A stretch of 64,000 nucleotides of DNA from Burkholderia cenocepacia (GCF_900446215.1 NZ_UAQZ01000001.1:992001-1056000), one strand, 5' to 3'. Positions 8,415 through 17,625 are shown, counted from the stretch's first letter. Numbers and translations are program-made. Notes: generated by a model from the letters alone, not told the origin.

Positions 8415-8930
8415 ATGACGCCGCTGCGCCCGCCGCCGCTCTCGCTGCTCGACCGGTATCGCGGACGAGAACCGCAGACGCTGTACTCGACGACCGTGAC
8501 CGTCACGGGCGGCGCGGCGGAGCACGGCCGCGCATCGGGCGTCGCGCGTTCCGACGACGGGCGGCTCGATGTCGAGCTGCGCCTGCCGTCCGCGCTCGGC
8601 GGCCCCGGCGACGGCCCCAATCCGGAGCAGTTGTTCGCCGCCAGCTATGCGGCGTGCTTTCATGGCGCGCTGAGCCTGCTGGCCGCACGGGCGGGGGTGT
8701 CGATCGCCGGTGCCTCGGTGTCCGCATCGATCGACTTCTGCCGCGATCCGATGGACGGACTGTTCATGCTGAACGCGAACATTCGCGTGCGGCTGCCGGG
8801 CGTCGAACGCGCGGTGGCGGAAGAACTCGTCCGCAACACCGAGCGTTTCAGTCCGTATACGAAGATGGCGCACGAAGGGATCAGCCACGTGGTGGCGCTG
8901 GCGCCGACGGACGATGCGCACGAACGCTAA
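8415..8930 (+). CDS. OsmC/Ohr-family protein lacking the second active-site cysteine
   Basis: A 171-aa OsmC/Ohr-like protein. The first peroxidatic block is intact: NPEQLFAASYAACFHGAL with C81. In Ohr and OsmC a second cysteine lies in a CPYS/CPVS motif and resolves the sulfenic acid; here the block reads TERFSPYTKM, with S145 at that position. Classical two-cysteine lipoyl-dependent organic hydroperoxide reduction is therefore doubtful, though one-Cys chemistry is possible. N-terminal residues 1-30 are longer and more basic than in Ohr. It starts 25 nt after the reductase gene and is presumably cotranscribed with it and the following SDR. Confidence 0.85.
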   Translation: MTPLRPPPLSLLDRYRGREPQTLYSTTVTVTGGAAEHGRASGVARSDDGRLDVELRLPSALGGPGDGPNPEQLFAASYAACFHGALSLLAARAGVSIAGASVSASIDFCRDPMDGLFMLNANIRVRLPGVERAVAEELVRNTERFSPYTKMAHEGISHVVALAPTDDAHER

Positions 8931-8970
8931 ACGGCACGCACGTTCAACCCATCATCTTCACGAGAAAGTC

Positions 8971-9723
8971 ATGCAGTCATTCGACAACAAGGTGGTCCTC
9001 ATTACCGGCGGCGGCGCCGGCATCGGGCTGGCAGCGGCCGTCGCGTTCGCACGCGAAGGTGCGCGCGTCGTCATCACGGGCCGCCGCGAAGATGCGCTGT
9101 CCGCCGCCGCGCGCAGCGCGCCCGGTATCGACTACGTGGTCGCGGACGCCGGCGATCCGGCCGATGCCGCGCGCACGATCGACGAAGCGGTCGCACTCGC
9201 GGGGCGGCTCGATGTGCTGGTCAACAATGCGGGCGCAGGTGCAATCCTGCCGCTCGGGTCGGCGACCTTCGAAGCGATCAGCGCGATCTTTTCAGTCAAT
9301 ACGCTCGGACCGTCGATGCTCGCGACCGCCGCATTGCCGCATCTGAAAGCAGCCCGCGGCAGCATCGTCAACGTGTCGAGCACGTTCGGACACAAGGCTG
9401 CGGCGCTGCTGTCGCACTATGCAGCGAGCAAGGCCGCGCTCGAGCATCTGACGCGCTGCTGGGCGCTCGAGCTCGCATCGGCGGGCGTACGCGTGAACGC
9501 CGTCGCGGCGGGCCCGACGGAAACGGACTTCCTGTCGGAACGGATGAAGCTGTCGGCGCCCGACATCGAAGCAATCAAGGCGCAGGAGCGCACGCGCATT
9601 CCGCTTGGCCGGCGCGGCGAGCCCGCGGACGTCGCGAACTGGATCGTGTCGCTCGCGTCGCCGCTGGCGGCATGGATGACGGGGCAGGTGATCACGGTCG
9701 ACGGCGGGCTCGACGCAACCTGA
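8971..9723 (+). CDS. Classical short-chain dehydrogenase/reductase
   Basis: A 250-aa classical SDR. The cofactor motif TGGGAGIG (12-19), NNAG (85-88), the catalytic Ser in NVSS (136/137), and YAASK (Y150, K154) are all present, as is a C-terminal VDGG motif. A basic residue after beta-2 (TGRRE) suggests NADP(H). It is the last gene of the ECF41 block, about 40 nt after the OsmC-like gene, and a long hairpin follows it. Substrate unknown. Confidence 0.9.
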   Translation: MQSFDNKVVLITGGGAGIGLAAAVAFAREGARVVITGRREDALSAAARSAPGIDYVVADAGDPADAARTIDEAVALAGRLDVLVNNAGAGAILPLGSATFEAISAIFSVNTLGPSMLATAALPHLKAARGSIVNVSSTFGHKAAALLSHYAASKAALEHLTRCWALELASAGVRVNAVAAGPTETDFLSERMKLSAPDIEAIKAQERTRIPLGRRGEPADVANWIVSLASPLAAWMTGQVITVDGGLDAT

Positions 9724-9736
9724 CCGTCGCGAGAAC

Positions 9737-9768
9737 GCGCGGCACGCGACGTACGACGCGTGCCGCGC
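9737..9768. terminator. Hairpin between convergent SDR and PRC-barrel genes
   Basis: A 12-bp perfect inverted repeat (9737-9748 with 9757-9768, 8-nt loop) sits between the two stop codons. It has no T-run and probably acts as a bidirectional end or 3' stabiliser. Confidence 0.55.
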
Positions 9769-9779
9769 GAAGGGGCAAA

Positions 9780-10208
9780 TCAGTGCTTTTCGTCGAGCTT
9801 CTTCGGCTTCGGCGGCGACGGCACCTTCGCGTACTGGAACGCCGGCGTGGCCTTCAGCGCCTCCTTCGTCGCGCCCGGCAGGTAGATGTTGCCGTTGCGC
9901 ACGTCGAGCGACGCGATCGGCACCGCGACGTCGTGCGCGGCCACGCCGAGGAAGCCGCCGGCCGACACGATCGCGGCCGACACCGAGCCGTCCGGCGCGA
10001 CGATCAGGTCGCGCACCTTGCCGACTTTCTGGTTTTCGTCGTTGTAGACGGTCTTGCCGAGCACGCTCTTCTTCACGCTCCAGCCTTCGAGCAGCGCCTG
10101 CGATTGCTCGACGGTCACGCTGATGGGCTGCGCGCCCGCGATCTGCGCATGCGCGCTGACGCTCGACGCGAGGACGGTTGCTGCGATGAGGGTCTTGTAG
10201 AACTTCAT
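9780..10208 (-). CDS. Periplasmic PRC-barrel domain protein
   Basis: A 142-aa exported protein. The signal peptide is MKFYKTLIAATVLASSVSAHA with an AHA cleavage site. Residues about 45-120 form a PRC-barrel (KKSVLGKTVYNDENQKVGKVRDLIVAPDG, then AAIVSAGGFLGVAAHDVAVP), and the tail is Pro/Lys rich. Such small secreted PRC proteins are common in Burkholderiales and have no settled function. The frame is open upstream, but ATG 10208 begins a clear signal peptide. The nearly 300 bp up to cblR (10209-10505) contain no convincing gene. Confidence 0.85.
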   Translation of the reverse strand: MKFYKTLIAATVLASSVSAHAQIAGAQPISVTVEQSQALLEGWSVKKSVLGKTVYNDENQKVGKVRDLIVAPDGSVSAAIVSAGGFLGVAAHDVAVPIASLDVRNGNIYLPGATKEALKATPAFQYAKVPSPPKPKKLDEKH

Positions 10209-10505
10209 ATGCGTTGCACTCCGGTTCGGTTGTTGTGGATTCCGGGAACGAAGCGGCGCGGGCGCAACGGCTGATCGGTGAGCACCCGTGCTTCGTCGAT
10301 GGCGTGGCGGCCGGCCGCGCCGCCGCTGCGTGTGTGCATGACGGGCCGGCGTGGCCGAACCGCAGCGTGCAACACGGCGTTCATGGTAGCGGCATTCGCC
10401 GGACCTTGCGTTCAAGGCGCAATGCCGAAGGCGGGTCGGGCCGGATGAAGATCAATGACCGTGCGGATAACGTGGTGGAGAAAGACACCCGCCGCCGTAT
10501 GTCGA

Positions 10506-11222
10506 TCAGGCCGTGCGACCTTCCTCGATCAGCTTGCGCGACGCGAATAGTTCGGCATCGCTGCGAATGCCGAGCTTGCGAAATGCCGATTGCTTTTGCG
10601 CGCTGATCGTCTTGGGGCTGCGGGAGAATTTCGACGCGATGTCGGAGACGGACATGCCGGCGAGAAAGCAGCGCAGCACCTCGTGCTCGCGTGGACTGAG
10701 GCGCAGGTCGGCCGACGGCCCCGATTCGGGTGTCAGCGTGCCATCGCCGCCCGCCGCCTTCGTGTCGGCCATCCGCGGGTCGGGCGTCGCACTCGATTCC
10801 ATCCGCGCGGCCAGTTCGGCGCTGATGTACGGACGGCCGTTCGCCACGACGCGGATCGCGTGGGCGAGTTCGCCGAGATCCTCGCTCTTGCCGAAGAAGC
10901 CGAGCGCCCCCGCGCGCATCGTCATGCTGACGGTTGCCGGTGTATCGCTGCTCGACATCATCAAGATCCGGCAATCCGGGAAGCGCGTATTGACGAGCTT
11001 GACGAGATTGAGACCGTCGATCTCGCCGGGGCCGAGCGTGTAGTCGAGCAGCACGACGTCCGCGTGATGTGCCTCGAGCCAGCGGATCAGATCGCGCGAC
11101 TTCGCGAAGCTCGCGGCTACTTCAATCCCGATCTTCTCCGTCAGGTAACTGGCGATCCCGTGCTGGACGACGGCGTGATCGTCCAGGATCACGACACGGA
11201 TCGGTTGGTGCTCTGGCCTCAT
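10506..11222 (-). CDS. cblR: LuxR/NarL-type response regulator of cable pili, CblR-like
   Basis: A 238-aa NarL/FixJ-type response regulator. The receiver domain covers about residues 8-130, with acidic D14/D15, phospho-acceptor D60 (VVLLDYTLG) and conserved Lys in GFFGKSED. A LuxR-type HTH at about 170-230 (LSPREHEVLRCFLAGMSVSDIASKFSRSPKTISAQKQSAFRKLGI) binds DNA. It is divergent from the hybrid kinase cblT, and closely resembles BvgA/EvgA-type regulators paired with BvgS/EvgS-type kinases. Literature on Burkholderia cenocepacia describes CblS, CblT and CblR as controllers of cable-pilus genes; the symbol rests on that synteny. The start is ATG 11222, preceded by AAAGGG. Confidence 0.85.
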   Translation of the reverse strand: MRPEHQPIRVVILDDHAVVQHGIASYLTEKIGIEVAASFAKSRDLIRWLEAHHADVVLLDYTLGPGEIDGLNLVKLVNTRFPDCRILMMSSSDTPATVSMTMRAGALGFFGKSEDLGELAHAIRVVANGRPYISAELAARMESSATPDPRMADTKAAGGDGTLTPESGPSADLRLSPREHEVLRCFLAGMSVSDIASKFSRSPKTISAQKQSAFRKLGIRSDAELFASRKLIEEGRTA

Positions 11223-11314
11223 TGCTAACCCTTTCTTTATTTCAGGACGGCCGTGACCGGCTGCGCCGCGTTGCTTGCGGCCGCACGCGGCCATCGATGC
11301 CATCGCTTATTGGG

Positions 11315-11359
11315 ATTAGCTTACCGATTTTACGGCTAATTTTTAACCCCTTCGGCTAA
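11315..11359. promoter_or_regulatory. Repeats in the cblR-cblT intergenic region
   Basis: The 374-bp gap 11223-11596 has no gene but holds an AT-rich patch. ATTAGC (11315-11320) and GCTAAT (11335-11340) form an inverted repeat with a 14-bp spacer. CGGCTAA is repeated in direct orientation at 11333 and 11353, exactly 20 bp (about two helical turns) apart. GATTAG-type elements recur before cblB. Probable response-regulator binding sites for autoregulation. Confidence 0.5.
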
Positions 11360-11596
11360 AAAGGGCCAGATCTTTTCGACTGGTCTCCGGCGCGGCGTTG
11401 CGCTTCCGTTGCGCGCGACCTATGATGGCGAGCCCGTTTTTCGGCGGCTCCAGCGTTCGTCGCGCCGATCGATGCCGGCCCGGCCGCCACGCGCCACGAG
11501 CGATGGGGACTCCGGCACAGGAGCGGGTCGGCACCGCCGCCGCTCGGGTAACGGGCCGGGCCGGTTGTCACCCGGCCGATAACGGGAGAGTAGGAC

Positions 11597-14137
11597 GTGA
11601 ACATGGTGAGTCGGAAAGGCCGCGCCGTCCTGATCGGCATGATGATCGGGTTGATGCCGGCGCCCGGTCGGGCGATCGGCGCGCCGCAGTTTACGGCGGA
11701 GGAAAAGGCGTGGATCGCTGCGCATCCCGTCGTGCGAACCCGCGCCGATTCGAAATGGCGCCCGTTCGAATTTCGCGAAAATGGCAAGGTGGTCGGGGTG
11801 GTGCCGTCGTTTCTTGCGGCGATCTCGCAAATCAGCGGGTTGCGCTTTGAGTATGTCGACGACATCACATGGCGCGATTCGGTGGATGCATTGCGCGCCG
11901 GCAGAATCGACATCGTTCCCGACGTGACGTGGCGCAGCGCGTACGATGCACCGAAACAGCCCGCCCCAGGTGCCAAAGCCGATGTGACGGCGAGCGATGA
12001 CGCCACATCGCTGCTCAGCAACACCATCGTGAGCCGCCCCTATTTCGTCGGCACGGTTCTGGTCGTCGCGCCCGAGCATATGAACCTGTTCGTCGACTCC
12101 CGCAATCTGGCCGGCCGGCGTGTCGCGATCAAGGGCGGCGGCGCATTGGAAGCCGCGATCCGCAACGGCGACATTCCGGTGACCTTGCTCACCTACGACG
12201 ACGAGCGCGACGCGCTCGCGGCCGTCTCCCACGGTGACGCGGACGTCGCCATCGGCCCCGACATGTCGGTCCTGCCGCTGCTGCAGCGGCAATACCGCAA
12301 CAAGCTGTTCGTGTCGGGCGGCCTGCCGGACAACCCGTATGCGCTTGCGATCGCAACGCGCCGCGACATGCCCGTGCTAGCGTCCATTCTCGACAAGTCG
12401 CTCGCGGCAATTTCGGCGCGCGACGCCGAAATCATTGCTCGCCAATGGATCGAATCGACCGATTACGGCAAGCCGTCGCTGCATTCGATCCTCTACTATC
12501 GGCGCTGGCAGGTTGCGGCTGCCGCAGCCGGCCTGCTGGCGTTGGCCGCGATCGCATTCGCTTCGTGGCGCTCACGCGCCGTGACGCTACGCAGCGCGCG
12601 CGACAAGGCGATGTTCTTCGCGTTCATCAGCCACGAAATCCGCACGCCGATGCACACGATCCTGTCGTCGCTGGAATTACTGCAACGCGCGAAGCTGCCG
12701 CCGAAGCAGGCCGGTCGCGCGGACGCGGCGGTAGCCGCTTCGGAATCGCTGCTGACGCTGCTCGACGACATCCTCGACTACTCGCGCCTCGAATCGCGCA
12801 ACGTGACGCTCGCGCCCGAACCCACTCACGTCGAACCCTGGGTGCAACGCAGCGCCGACATGGTGCGCTGGCGAGTCGACGAGAAGCAGTTGGGCTTCGC
12901 GCTCGAACTCGCGTGTCCGCCCGCGCTGTGCGTGCTGATCGACCCGGTGCGCACGCGGCAGATCGTGCTGAATCTGCTCGTCAACGCGATCAAGTTCACG
13001 TCGGCCGGCTCGATTGCGCTGCGTGTTGAGTATCTCGACGGCAAGCCGGACCGTGCCGGCTCGCTCGTGCTCGAAGTCCGCGATACCGGCATTGGCATTC
13101 CGCCCGAACGCCAGCGCCGCATCTTCGAGCCTTATCAGCGGGTCGAGCAGGCCGGGAACCGCCGCGTCGCCGGTAGCGGGCTGGGATTGTCGATCTGCCG
13201 CGAACTGGTCGACCTGATGAAAGGCGTGATTACCGTCAGCAGCAGCGCCGACAAGGGCACCGTCTTCACCGTGATCCTGCCGGCGCGGCGCATCGCACAC
13301 GCGCCGGCAGCCAGCACGGCCGACGCGCGCGAGGCGACGCCCGAATCGTCGTCGGCAGTGCGCGCGCAGGCGCCGGCGGACGCCGACACGCCGCCGCCGG
13401 CCGGCAACGGTCGGATGATCCTGGTCGTCGACGACCACGAAGCGGTTCAACACGCGATCCAGCACCAGCTCGACGCGCTCGCGTGCCGCTCGACCGTTGC
13501 CGACACCGGCGAGCAAGCACTCGCGCAGTTCGAGCGTGCGACGTTCGACATGGTGCTGCTCGATTGCAATCTGCCCGACATCGACGGCTATACGGTCGTG
13601 CGACGCATGCGCGACAGCGAACGCCAGCGAAAGCAGGCGCGCACGCCCATCATCGCGATCTCGGCGTCGACCGGCGACGCGCATCGCGAACGATGCTTCG
13701 ACAGCGGCATGGACGGCGTGCTGGGCAAGCCGCTGCGGCTCGATGCGCTGCGCCAGATGATCGACCTGTGGTGTGCGGCCGGCGTCGCGGACGAGATCGC
13801 GCCACCGGCGGGGGACACGCAATCGGCGAAAGCCGATTTCCGGGCGATCTATCGGCAGAGCGTCGAAGCCGATCTCGCGGTGCTCGGCGATGCGTTGTCG
13901 AATGACGATGCCGAGCGCGCGCGTCATGCGTCGCACCGGATCAAGGGCGCCGCAGCCATTGCCGGCCATGCCGCGACGAGCGAGCTGGCAGCCGAACTCG
14001 AGCGCCGGCTGCAGTTGGCATCCGGCGGCATGCCGCCAAGCATCCGTGCGCTCGGTGACGAACTGTTGCGCCGGCATCGCGCCGACATGGCCGGGCCGAA
14101 CACACGCGAGCGCGAATCGGGCGGCCCCGGCGCATAG
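11597..14137 (+). CDS. cblT: BvgS-like hybrid sensor kinase with HPt domain, CblT-like
   Basis: An 846-aa unorthodox sensor kinase. In order: signal or anchor sequence (1-28), one SBP_bac_3-type (Venus-flytrap) periplasmic domain (about 30-295), transmembrane helix (304-324), HisKA with H346 in FISHEIRTPM, HATPase with LNLLVNAIKF, DTGIGI and GSGLGLSICREL, receiver domain with D656 (LLDCNLPDIDG), and a C-terminal HPt domain with H780 in HRIKGAA. This is a full four-step phosphorelay, like BvgS but with one sensor domain and no PAS. GTG 11597 is the start. It converges on the paralogue cblS and diverges from cblR. Assigned CblT by locus position. Confidence 0.85.
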   Translation: MNMVSRKGRAVLIGMMIGLMPAPGRAIGAPQFTAEEKAWIAAHPVVRTRADSKWRPFEFRENGKVVGVVPSFLAAISQISGLRFEYVDDITWRDSVDALRAGRIDIVPDVTWRSAYDAPKQPAPGAKADVTASDDATSLLSNTIVSRPYFVGTVLVVAPEHMNLFVDSRNLAGRRVAIKGGGALEAAIRNGDIPVTLLTYDDERDALAAVSHGDADVAIGPDMSVLPLLQRQYRNKLFVSGGLPDNPYALAIATRRDMPVLASILDKSLAAISARDAEIIARQWIESTDYGKPSLHSILYYRRWQVAAAAAGLLALAAIAFASWRSRAVTLRSARDKAMFFAFISHEIRTPMHTILSSLELLQRAKLPPKQAGRADAAVAASESLLTLLDDILDYSRLESRNVTLAPEPTHVEPWVQRSADMVRWRVDEKQLGFALELACPPALCVLIDPVRTRQIVLNLLVNAIKFTSAGSIALRVEYLDGKPDRAGSLVLEVRDTGIGIPPERQRRIFEPYQRVEQAGNRRVAGSGLGLSICRELVDLMKGVITVSSSADKGTVFTVILPARRIAHAPAASTADAREATPESSSAVRAQAPADADTPPPAGNGRMILVVDDHEAVQHAIQHQLDALACRSTVADTGEQALAQFERATFDMVLLDCNLPDIDGYTVVRRMRDSERQRKQARTPIIAISASTGDAHRERCFDSGMDGVLGKPLRLDALRQMIDLWCAAGVADEIAPPAGDTQSAKADFRAIYRQSVEADLAVLGDALSNDDAERARHASHRIKGAAAIAGHAATSELAAELERRLQLASGGMPPSIRALGDELLRRHRADMAGPNTRERESGGPGA

Positions 14138-14176
14138 ACGGCCCACGTTGCCGGAAACCCGACAGCGGGCGCGCGC

Positions 14177-16330
14177 CTAGGGCACGGTGGACACCTCCAG
14201 TGTGTTATCCGCATCGGTCGGATACCACCGCGCGATCGCCTGGCGGAGCGTGTCGAGTCGCAACGGCTTGCCCAGCACGCCGTCCATGCCGCTTTCCAGA
14301 CAAAGCATCCTGTGCATATCGCCGGACTCCGCCGAAATCGCGATGATCGACACGCGCCGGGCCTTTCGCGCGGCTTCTTCCTGACGGATCATCCGCGCGA
14401 GTGCATAACCGTCGATGTCGGGCAGATTGCAATCGAGCAGCACCATGTCGATCCTGCCCTGCGCGAGGTGCCGCAGCGCGTCTTCTCCCGAACCGGCGAC
14501 GATGCCGACGCAGCCGAGCGCATCGCATTGATCCTGCAGCGCGGCGCGCACCGTCTCGTGATCGTCGACGATCAGGACGCGCGGTGCGCCGCGATACACC
14601 GGCGCGGCGGTGGCATCCGCCAGAGCCTGCGCCGCGGCGGCCGACTTTGCCAAGGGCGCGCCGTCCGCTGCCGGGACGGGCAATTGCACCGTGAACACCG
14701 TCTCGACGTACGGCGTGCTGTCGACCGTGATCGAGCCGTGCATCAGCTCGACCAGTTCCCGGCAGATCGCGAGCCCGAGCCCGCTGCCGCCGCTGCCTGG
14801 TTGCGGCGCACGATCGGCCTGCCAGTACGTTTCGAAGACGTGCCCGAGACGATCCGGAGCGATACCAATGCCGGTGTCGCGCACTTCGAGGCACAGCGTG
14901 CCGTTACGGCCGTGGCGGGCCGCCACGTAACGGACGCGCAGCGTAACCGCCCCGGCCGCCGTGAAATTGATCGCGTTGACGAGCAGATTCAGCACGATCT
15001 GGCGAACACGCACCGGATCGATCGACACGTGCACCGATGGGGGCCCCGCAACATCGAGCGTCAACGCCAGCGTCTTTCGATCCGCACGCCAGCGCACCAA
15101 GTCAACGGTTTGACGGGCCCACACGTCGAGCTCGACCGTTTGCGGCGACAGCGTGACCTTGCGCGACTCGAGACGCGAGTAGTCGAGGATATCGTCGAGC
15201 AGCGTCAGCAGCGTTTCGGCAGCCGATGCGGCCGCATCCACCCGGCCGCCCTGCTGCACGGAAAGCCGCGAACGCTGCAGGAATTCGAGCGACGACAGCA
15301 CCGTCTGCATCGGCGTGCGGATCTCGTGACTGACAAAAGCGAGGAACATCGCCTTGTCGCGCTTGCTGCGGATAGCCGCCGCGCGGGATTTCCACATCAG
15401 GTACGCGAGCGCCGCGAACGTCAGCAATGCCAACGCGACCCCGAGCACGACCGGCGCCCGATAGTGCACGATCGAGCGGATCGTCGGCTTGCCGTAGTCG
15501 CCCAGCTCGATCGAGTCGCGCGTGATCTCGGCCGTCTCGCTCACCGGAATGGCCGCGAGCGACTTGTCGATGATCGATGCGAGGATCGGCAGGTCGGCGC
15601 GCGTGAGCATCGCGAGCGACACCGGGCGGTCGGCCAGCATGCCGGACATGTAAAGCTGGCCGGTGAACTGCCGGCGCATGATCGGCAGGATCGTGACGTC
15701 GACGCCGAGCGCGGCGTCGGCTTCGCCGTTCGCGACCGCGGCGAGCGCGAGCTCTTCGCTGTCGAACGTCAGCACATGGAGCGGCACGCCGCTGTGGCGA
15801 ACGAAGTATTCGACCGCACCGCGCCCCTTGATCGCGATGCGCCGGCCCTTCAGCCGTTGCAGGCCGAAAATCATCGCGGAATTGTTGCGCGTCACGACGG
15901 TCAGCCGCCCGACCAGATATGGCGCACTGACCAACGCACCGGCGCCGATGCGGTCCGGAACCAGCTCGCGCCATACCCCCGGCAGCAAGTCGACCTTGCC
16001 GGCCGCGAGCGCATCGTACGCGTGCCCCCGTTCGGTGCCGGGCACCGTCTGGAACGAGAGTCCGGTCATCCTGGATATCGCACTCAGATAACCCGCGACG
16101 AGTCCCGCGTGCCTGCCGTTGCGCATGTATTCGATTGGGTGCCAGTTCGCCTCGACCGCGATATGGACGACCGGGTGGTCGCCGATCCAGCGGCGCTCCT
16201 CGTCGGTGAAGATCGGCTTCCAGCAGGCGGTGGCGGCGCCCGTGCCAACCGAACCGGTCAGCAGCATCGTCGCCAACACGTGGCGAAGCATGCGCCACAC
16301 GGGGCGATGCGCGGAGAACCTTGCTTCCAT
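14177..16330 (-). CDS. cblS: BvgS-like hybrid sensor kinase lacking HPt, CblS-like
   Basis: A 717-aa hybrid kinase paralogous to the facing kinase. It has a signal sequence, one SBP_bac_3-type periplasmic domain, a TM helix at about 290-310, HisKA with H335 (FVSHEIRTPM), HATPase (LNLLVNAINF, DTGIGI, GSGLGLAICREL) and a receiver with D633 (LLDCNLPDIDG). It ends about 85 residues after the receiver aspartate, with no HPt domain. Phosphate must therefore leave its receiver through another HPt protein, plausibly that of CblT, or the receiver must act as an inhibitor. ATG 16330 was preferred over GTG 16372, which falls inside a hairpin loop (16361-16381). It lies directly downstream of cblD. Confidence 0.83.
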   Translation of the reverse strand: MEARFSAHRPVWRMLRHVLATMLLTGSVGTGAATACWKPIFTDEERRWIGDHPVVHIAVEANWHPIEYMRNGRHAGLVAGYLSAISRMTGLSFQTVPGTERGHAYDALAAGKVDLLPGVWRELVPDRIGAGALVSAPYLVGRLTVVTRNNSAMIFGLQRLKGRRIAIKGRGAVEYFVRHSGVPLHVLTFDSEELALAAVANGEADAALGVDVTILPIMRRQFTGQLYMSGMLADRPVSLAMLTRADLPILASIIDKSLAAIPVSETAEITRDSIELGDYGKPTIRSIVHYRAPVVLGVALALLTFAALAYLMWKSRAAAIRSKRDKAMFLAFVSHEIRTPMQTVLSSLEFLQRSRLSVQQGGRVDAAASAAETLLTLLDDILDYSRLESRKVTLSPQTVELDVWARQTVDLVRWRADRKTLALTLDVAGPPSVHVSIDPVRVRQIVLNLLVNAINFTAAGAVTLRVRYVAARHGRNGTLCLEVRDTGIGIAPDRLGHVFETYWQADRAPQPGSGGSGLGLAICRELVELMHGSITVDSTPYVETVFTVQLPVPAADGAPLAKSAAAAQALADATAAPVYRGAPRVLIVDDHETVRAALQDQCDALGCVGIVAGSGEDALRHLAQGRIDMVLLDCNLPDIDGYALARMIRQEEAARKARRVSIIAISAESGDMHRMLCLESGMDGVLGKPLRLDTLRQAIARWYPTDADNTLEVSTVP

Positions 16331-16360
16331 GATCGATTCGCTTGGGATAGAAGCGACCGG

Positions 16361-16381
16361 CACCCGCTTCACGGGTGCCGA
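16361..16381 (-). terminator. Hairpin between cblD and cblS
   Basis: GGCACCCG (16361-16368) pairs with CGGGTGCC (16374-16381) across a 5-nt loop, five bases past the cblD stop. There is no T-tract, so it may only partly end the pilus transcript, allowing some read-through into cblS. Confidence 0.45.
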
Positions 16382-16386
16382 ACGCG

Positions 16387-17550
16387 CTAGAGACTGGTGG
16401 ACGACGGCGTAAACGTGATCGTCAGCTTGTGGCTGTACTTGCCCGGACGCTTCCAGACCGACTGGAATTCCGGCGTCTCGAGTGTCAATGGTGTCGGCGT
16501 GCAGATGACCGGCGCCGAAATGCCCGGCAGCGTGACCGAGCGACCGGCGCTGTTGTTCACGCCCTGAAGCCGCACCGTCTCGTTGTTCGGCAGCGCGATC
16601 TTCTTGCCTGCGTAGGTCAGGCTCGCGGCGTAGTCGATACGCGATTCGTAGGCGCCGCTCTTGTCCTTGTCGAGCAACGTGGAATACTGACCTTTATCGC
16701 GGCGGTCGATCGTAAGACCATCGCTCGCCGACACGTCGAACCACGTACTCTGCGAGTTGTAGCCGTCGTACAGGCACATGTCGACGTTCGACGTGCCCGA
16801 CATCCGGCTGCCGTTCGGCAGCTTGCGCAGCTTGAGGTCGACGGTGGGCGTCGCACTCGTGAACTCCGGCAGATAGACCTGGATGTTGTTCTTGTCGGTG
16901 GTGTCCAGCGTAATCGCCGCCTTGAAGATGGCGAGCGTCGTAGCCGTGCTTGAGGACCACAGTTTCAGGTTCAGCCGCAGGTTCGCCTTCCAGGTTCCAC
17001 CGGACGGGAGTTTCTTCAACTCCGCGGCGGGGATCTTGACGAAGAGTACACGCCCGTCCCAGCCGACGGTGTCGCAACCGGCGATGGTAGCGCTCTGCGC
17101 CATTTCCATCGGTCTTCGGGCAATCGACACGACCCCGGAAATTACACTGCCGGTGCAATCCCGGTGACGTTGATATCCGTTTGCGCCTTCGAGAGTCAGC
17201 ACGGCCGTCGCCCCGGTATTCTCTTCCTTGAACGAAAGCTTGATGTTGGTCGACGTCCCCGCCTTCTCCCATACCGGAACGGTCGGACATGCACCGGTCG
17301 CCGTGTCGGTGGACGATTGGCAAGTCCACGAATTTCGCCCCCATTTGAGGTAGTCGCTCGTATCGTAGCCGCCCGATGCCTTGTCGAAGATCAAGACATC
17401 GCCCACTGGCGTACCACGATCACGAATGGCTTGCGCCGTATCGTCGCGCCCCGCCGGCTCTTCCATGACCGCCGATGCATCGAGCGAGAGTACGCCCAGC
17501 ATGGCCGCCAAGACGATTTCCCGGCAGCGGATTCGATTGATCTGAAGCAT
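16387..17550 (-). CDS. cblD: CblD-like fimbrial tip/minor pilin of the CS1 (alternate chaperone-usher) class
   Basis: A 387-aa exported protein. Signal peptide MLQINRIRCREIVLAAMLG...LDASA is followed by a mature protein rich in beta strands with paired cysteines (WTCQSS...GACPT, CTGSVISG...IAGCD). This fits CooD/CblD-type tip adhesins that initiate assembly of CS1-class fibres. It lies 75 nt after the usher gene, at the end of the pilus operon. The frame continues 21 codons upstream of ATG 17550, but the signal peptide begins there. Mature length is close to the family's 340-360 aa. Confidence 0.85.
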   Translation of the reverse strand: MLQINRIRCREIVLAAMLGVLSLDASAVMEEPAGRDDTAQAIRDRGTPVGDVLIFDKASGGYDTSDYLKWGRNSWTCQSSTDTATGACPTVPVWEKAGTSTNIKLSFKEENTGATAVLTLEGANGYQRHRDCTGSVISGVVSIARRPMEMAQSATIAGCDTVGWDGRVLFVKIPAAELKKLPSGGTWKANLRLNLKLWSSSTATTLAIFKAAITLDTTDKNNIQVYLPEFTSATPTVDLKLRKLPNGSRMSGTSNVDMCLYDGYNSQSTWFDVSASDGLTIDRRDKGQYSTLLDKDKSGAYESRIDYAASLTYAGKKIALPNNETVRLQGVNNSAGRSVTLPGISAPVICTPTPLTLETPEFQSVWKRPGKYSHKLTITFTPSSTSL

Positions 17551-17625
17551 ATGAATGGTTGTTTCCTTGTGTTTTCGGCATCGCAAGCGGCAACGCGCGG
17601 TGCCTGCCGGCACACGTCGTGTGCG

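Noticed and set aside
16331..16372. GTG start for cblS
   Set aside because: It lies within the loop of the hairpin after cblD and adds residues before the natural signal sequence.
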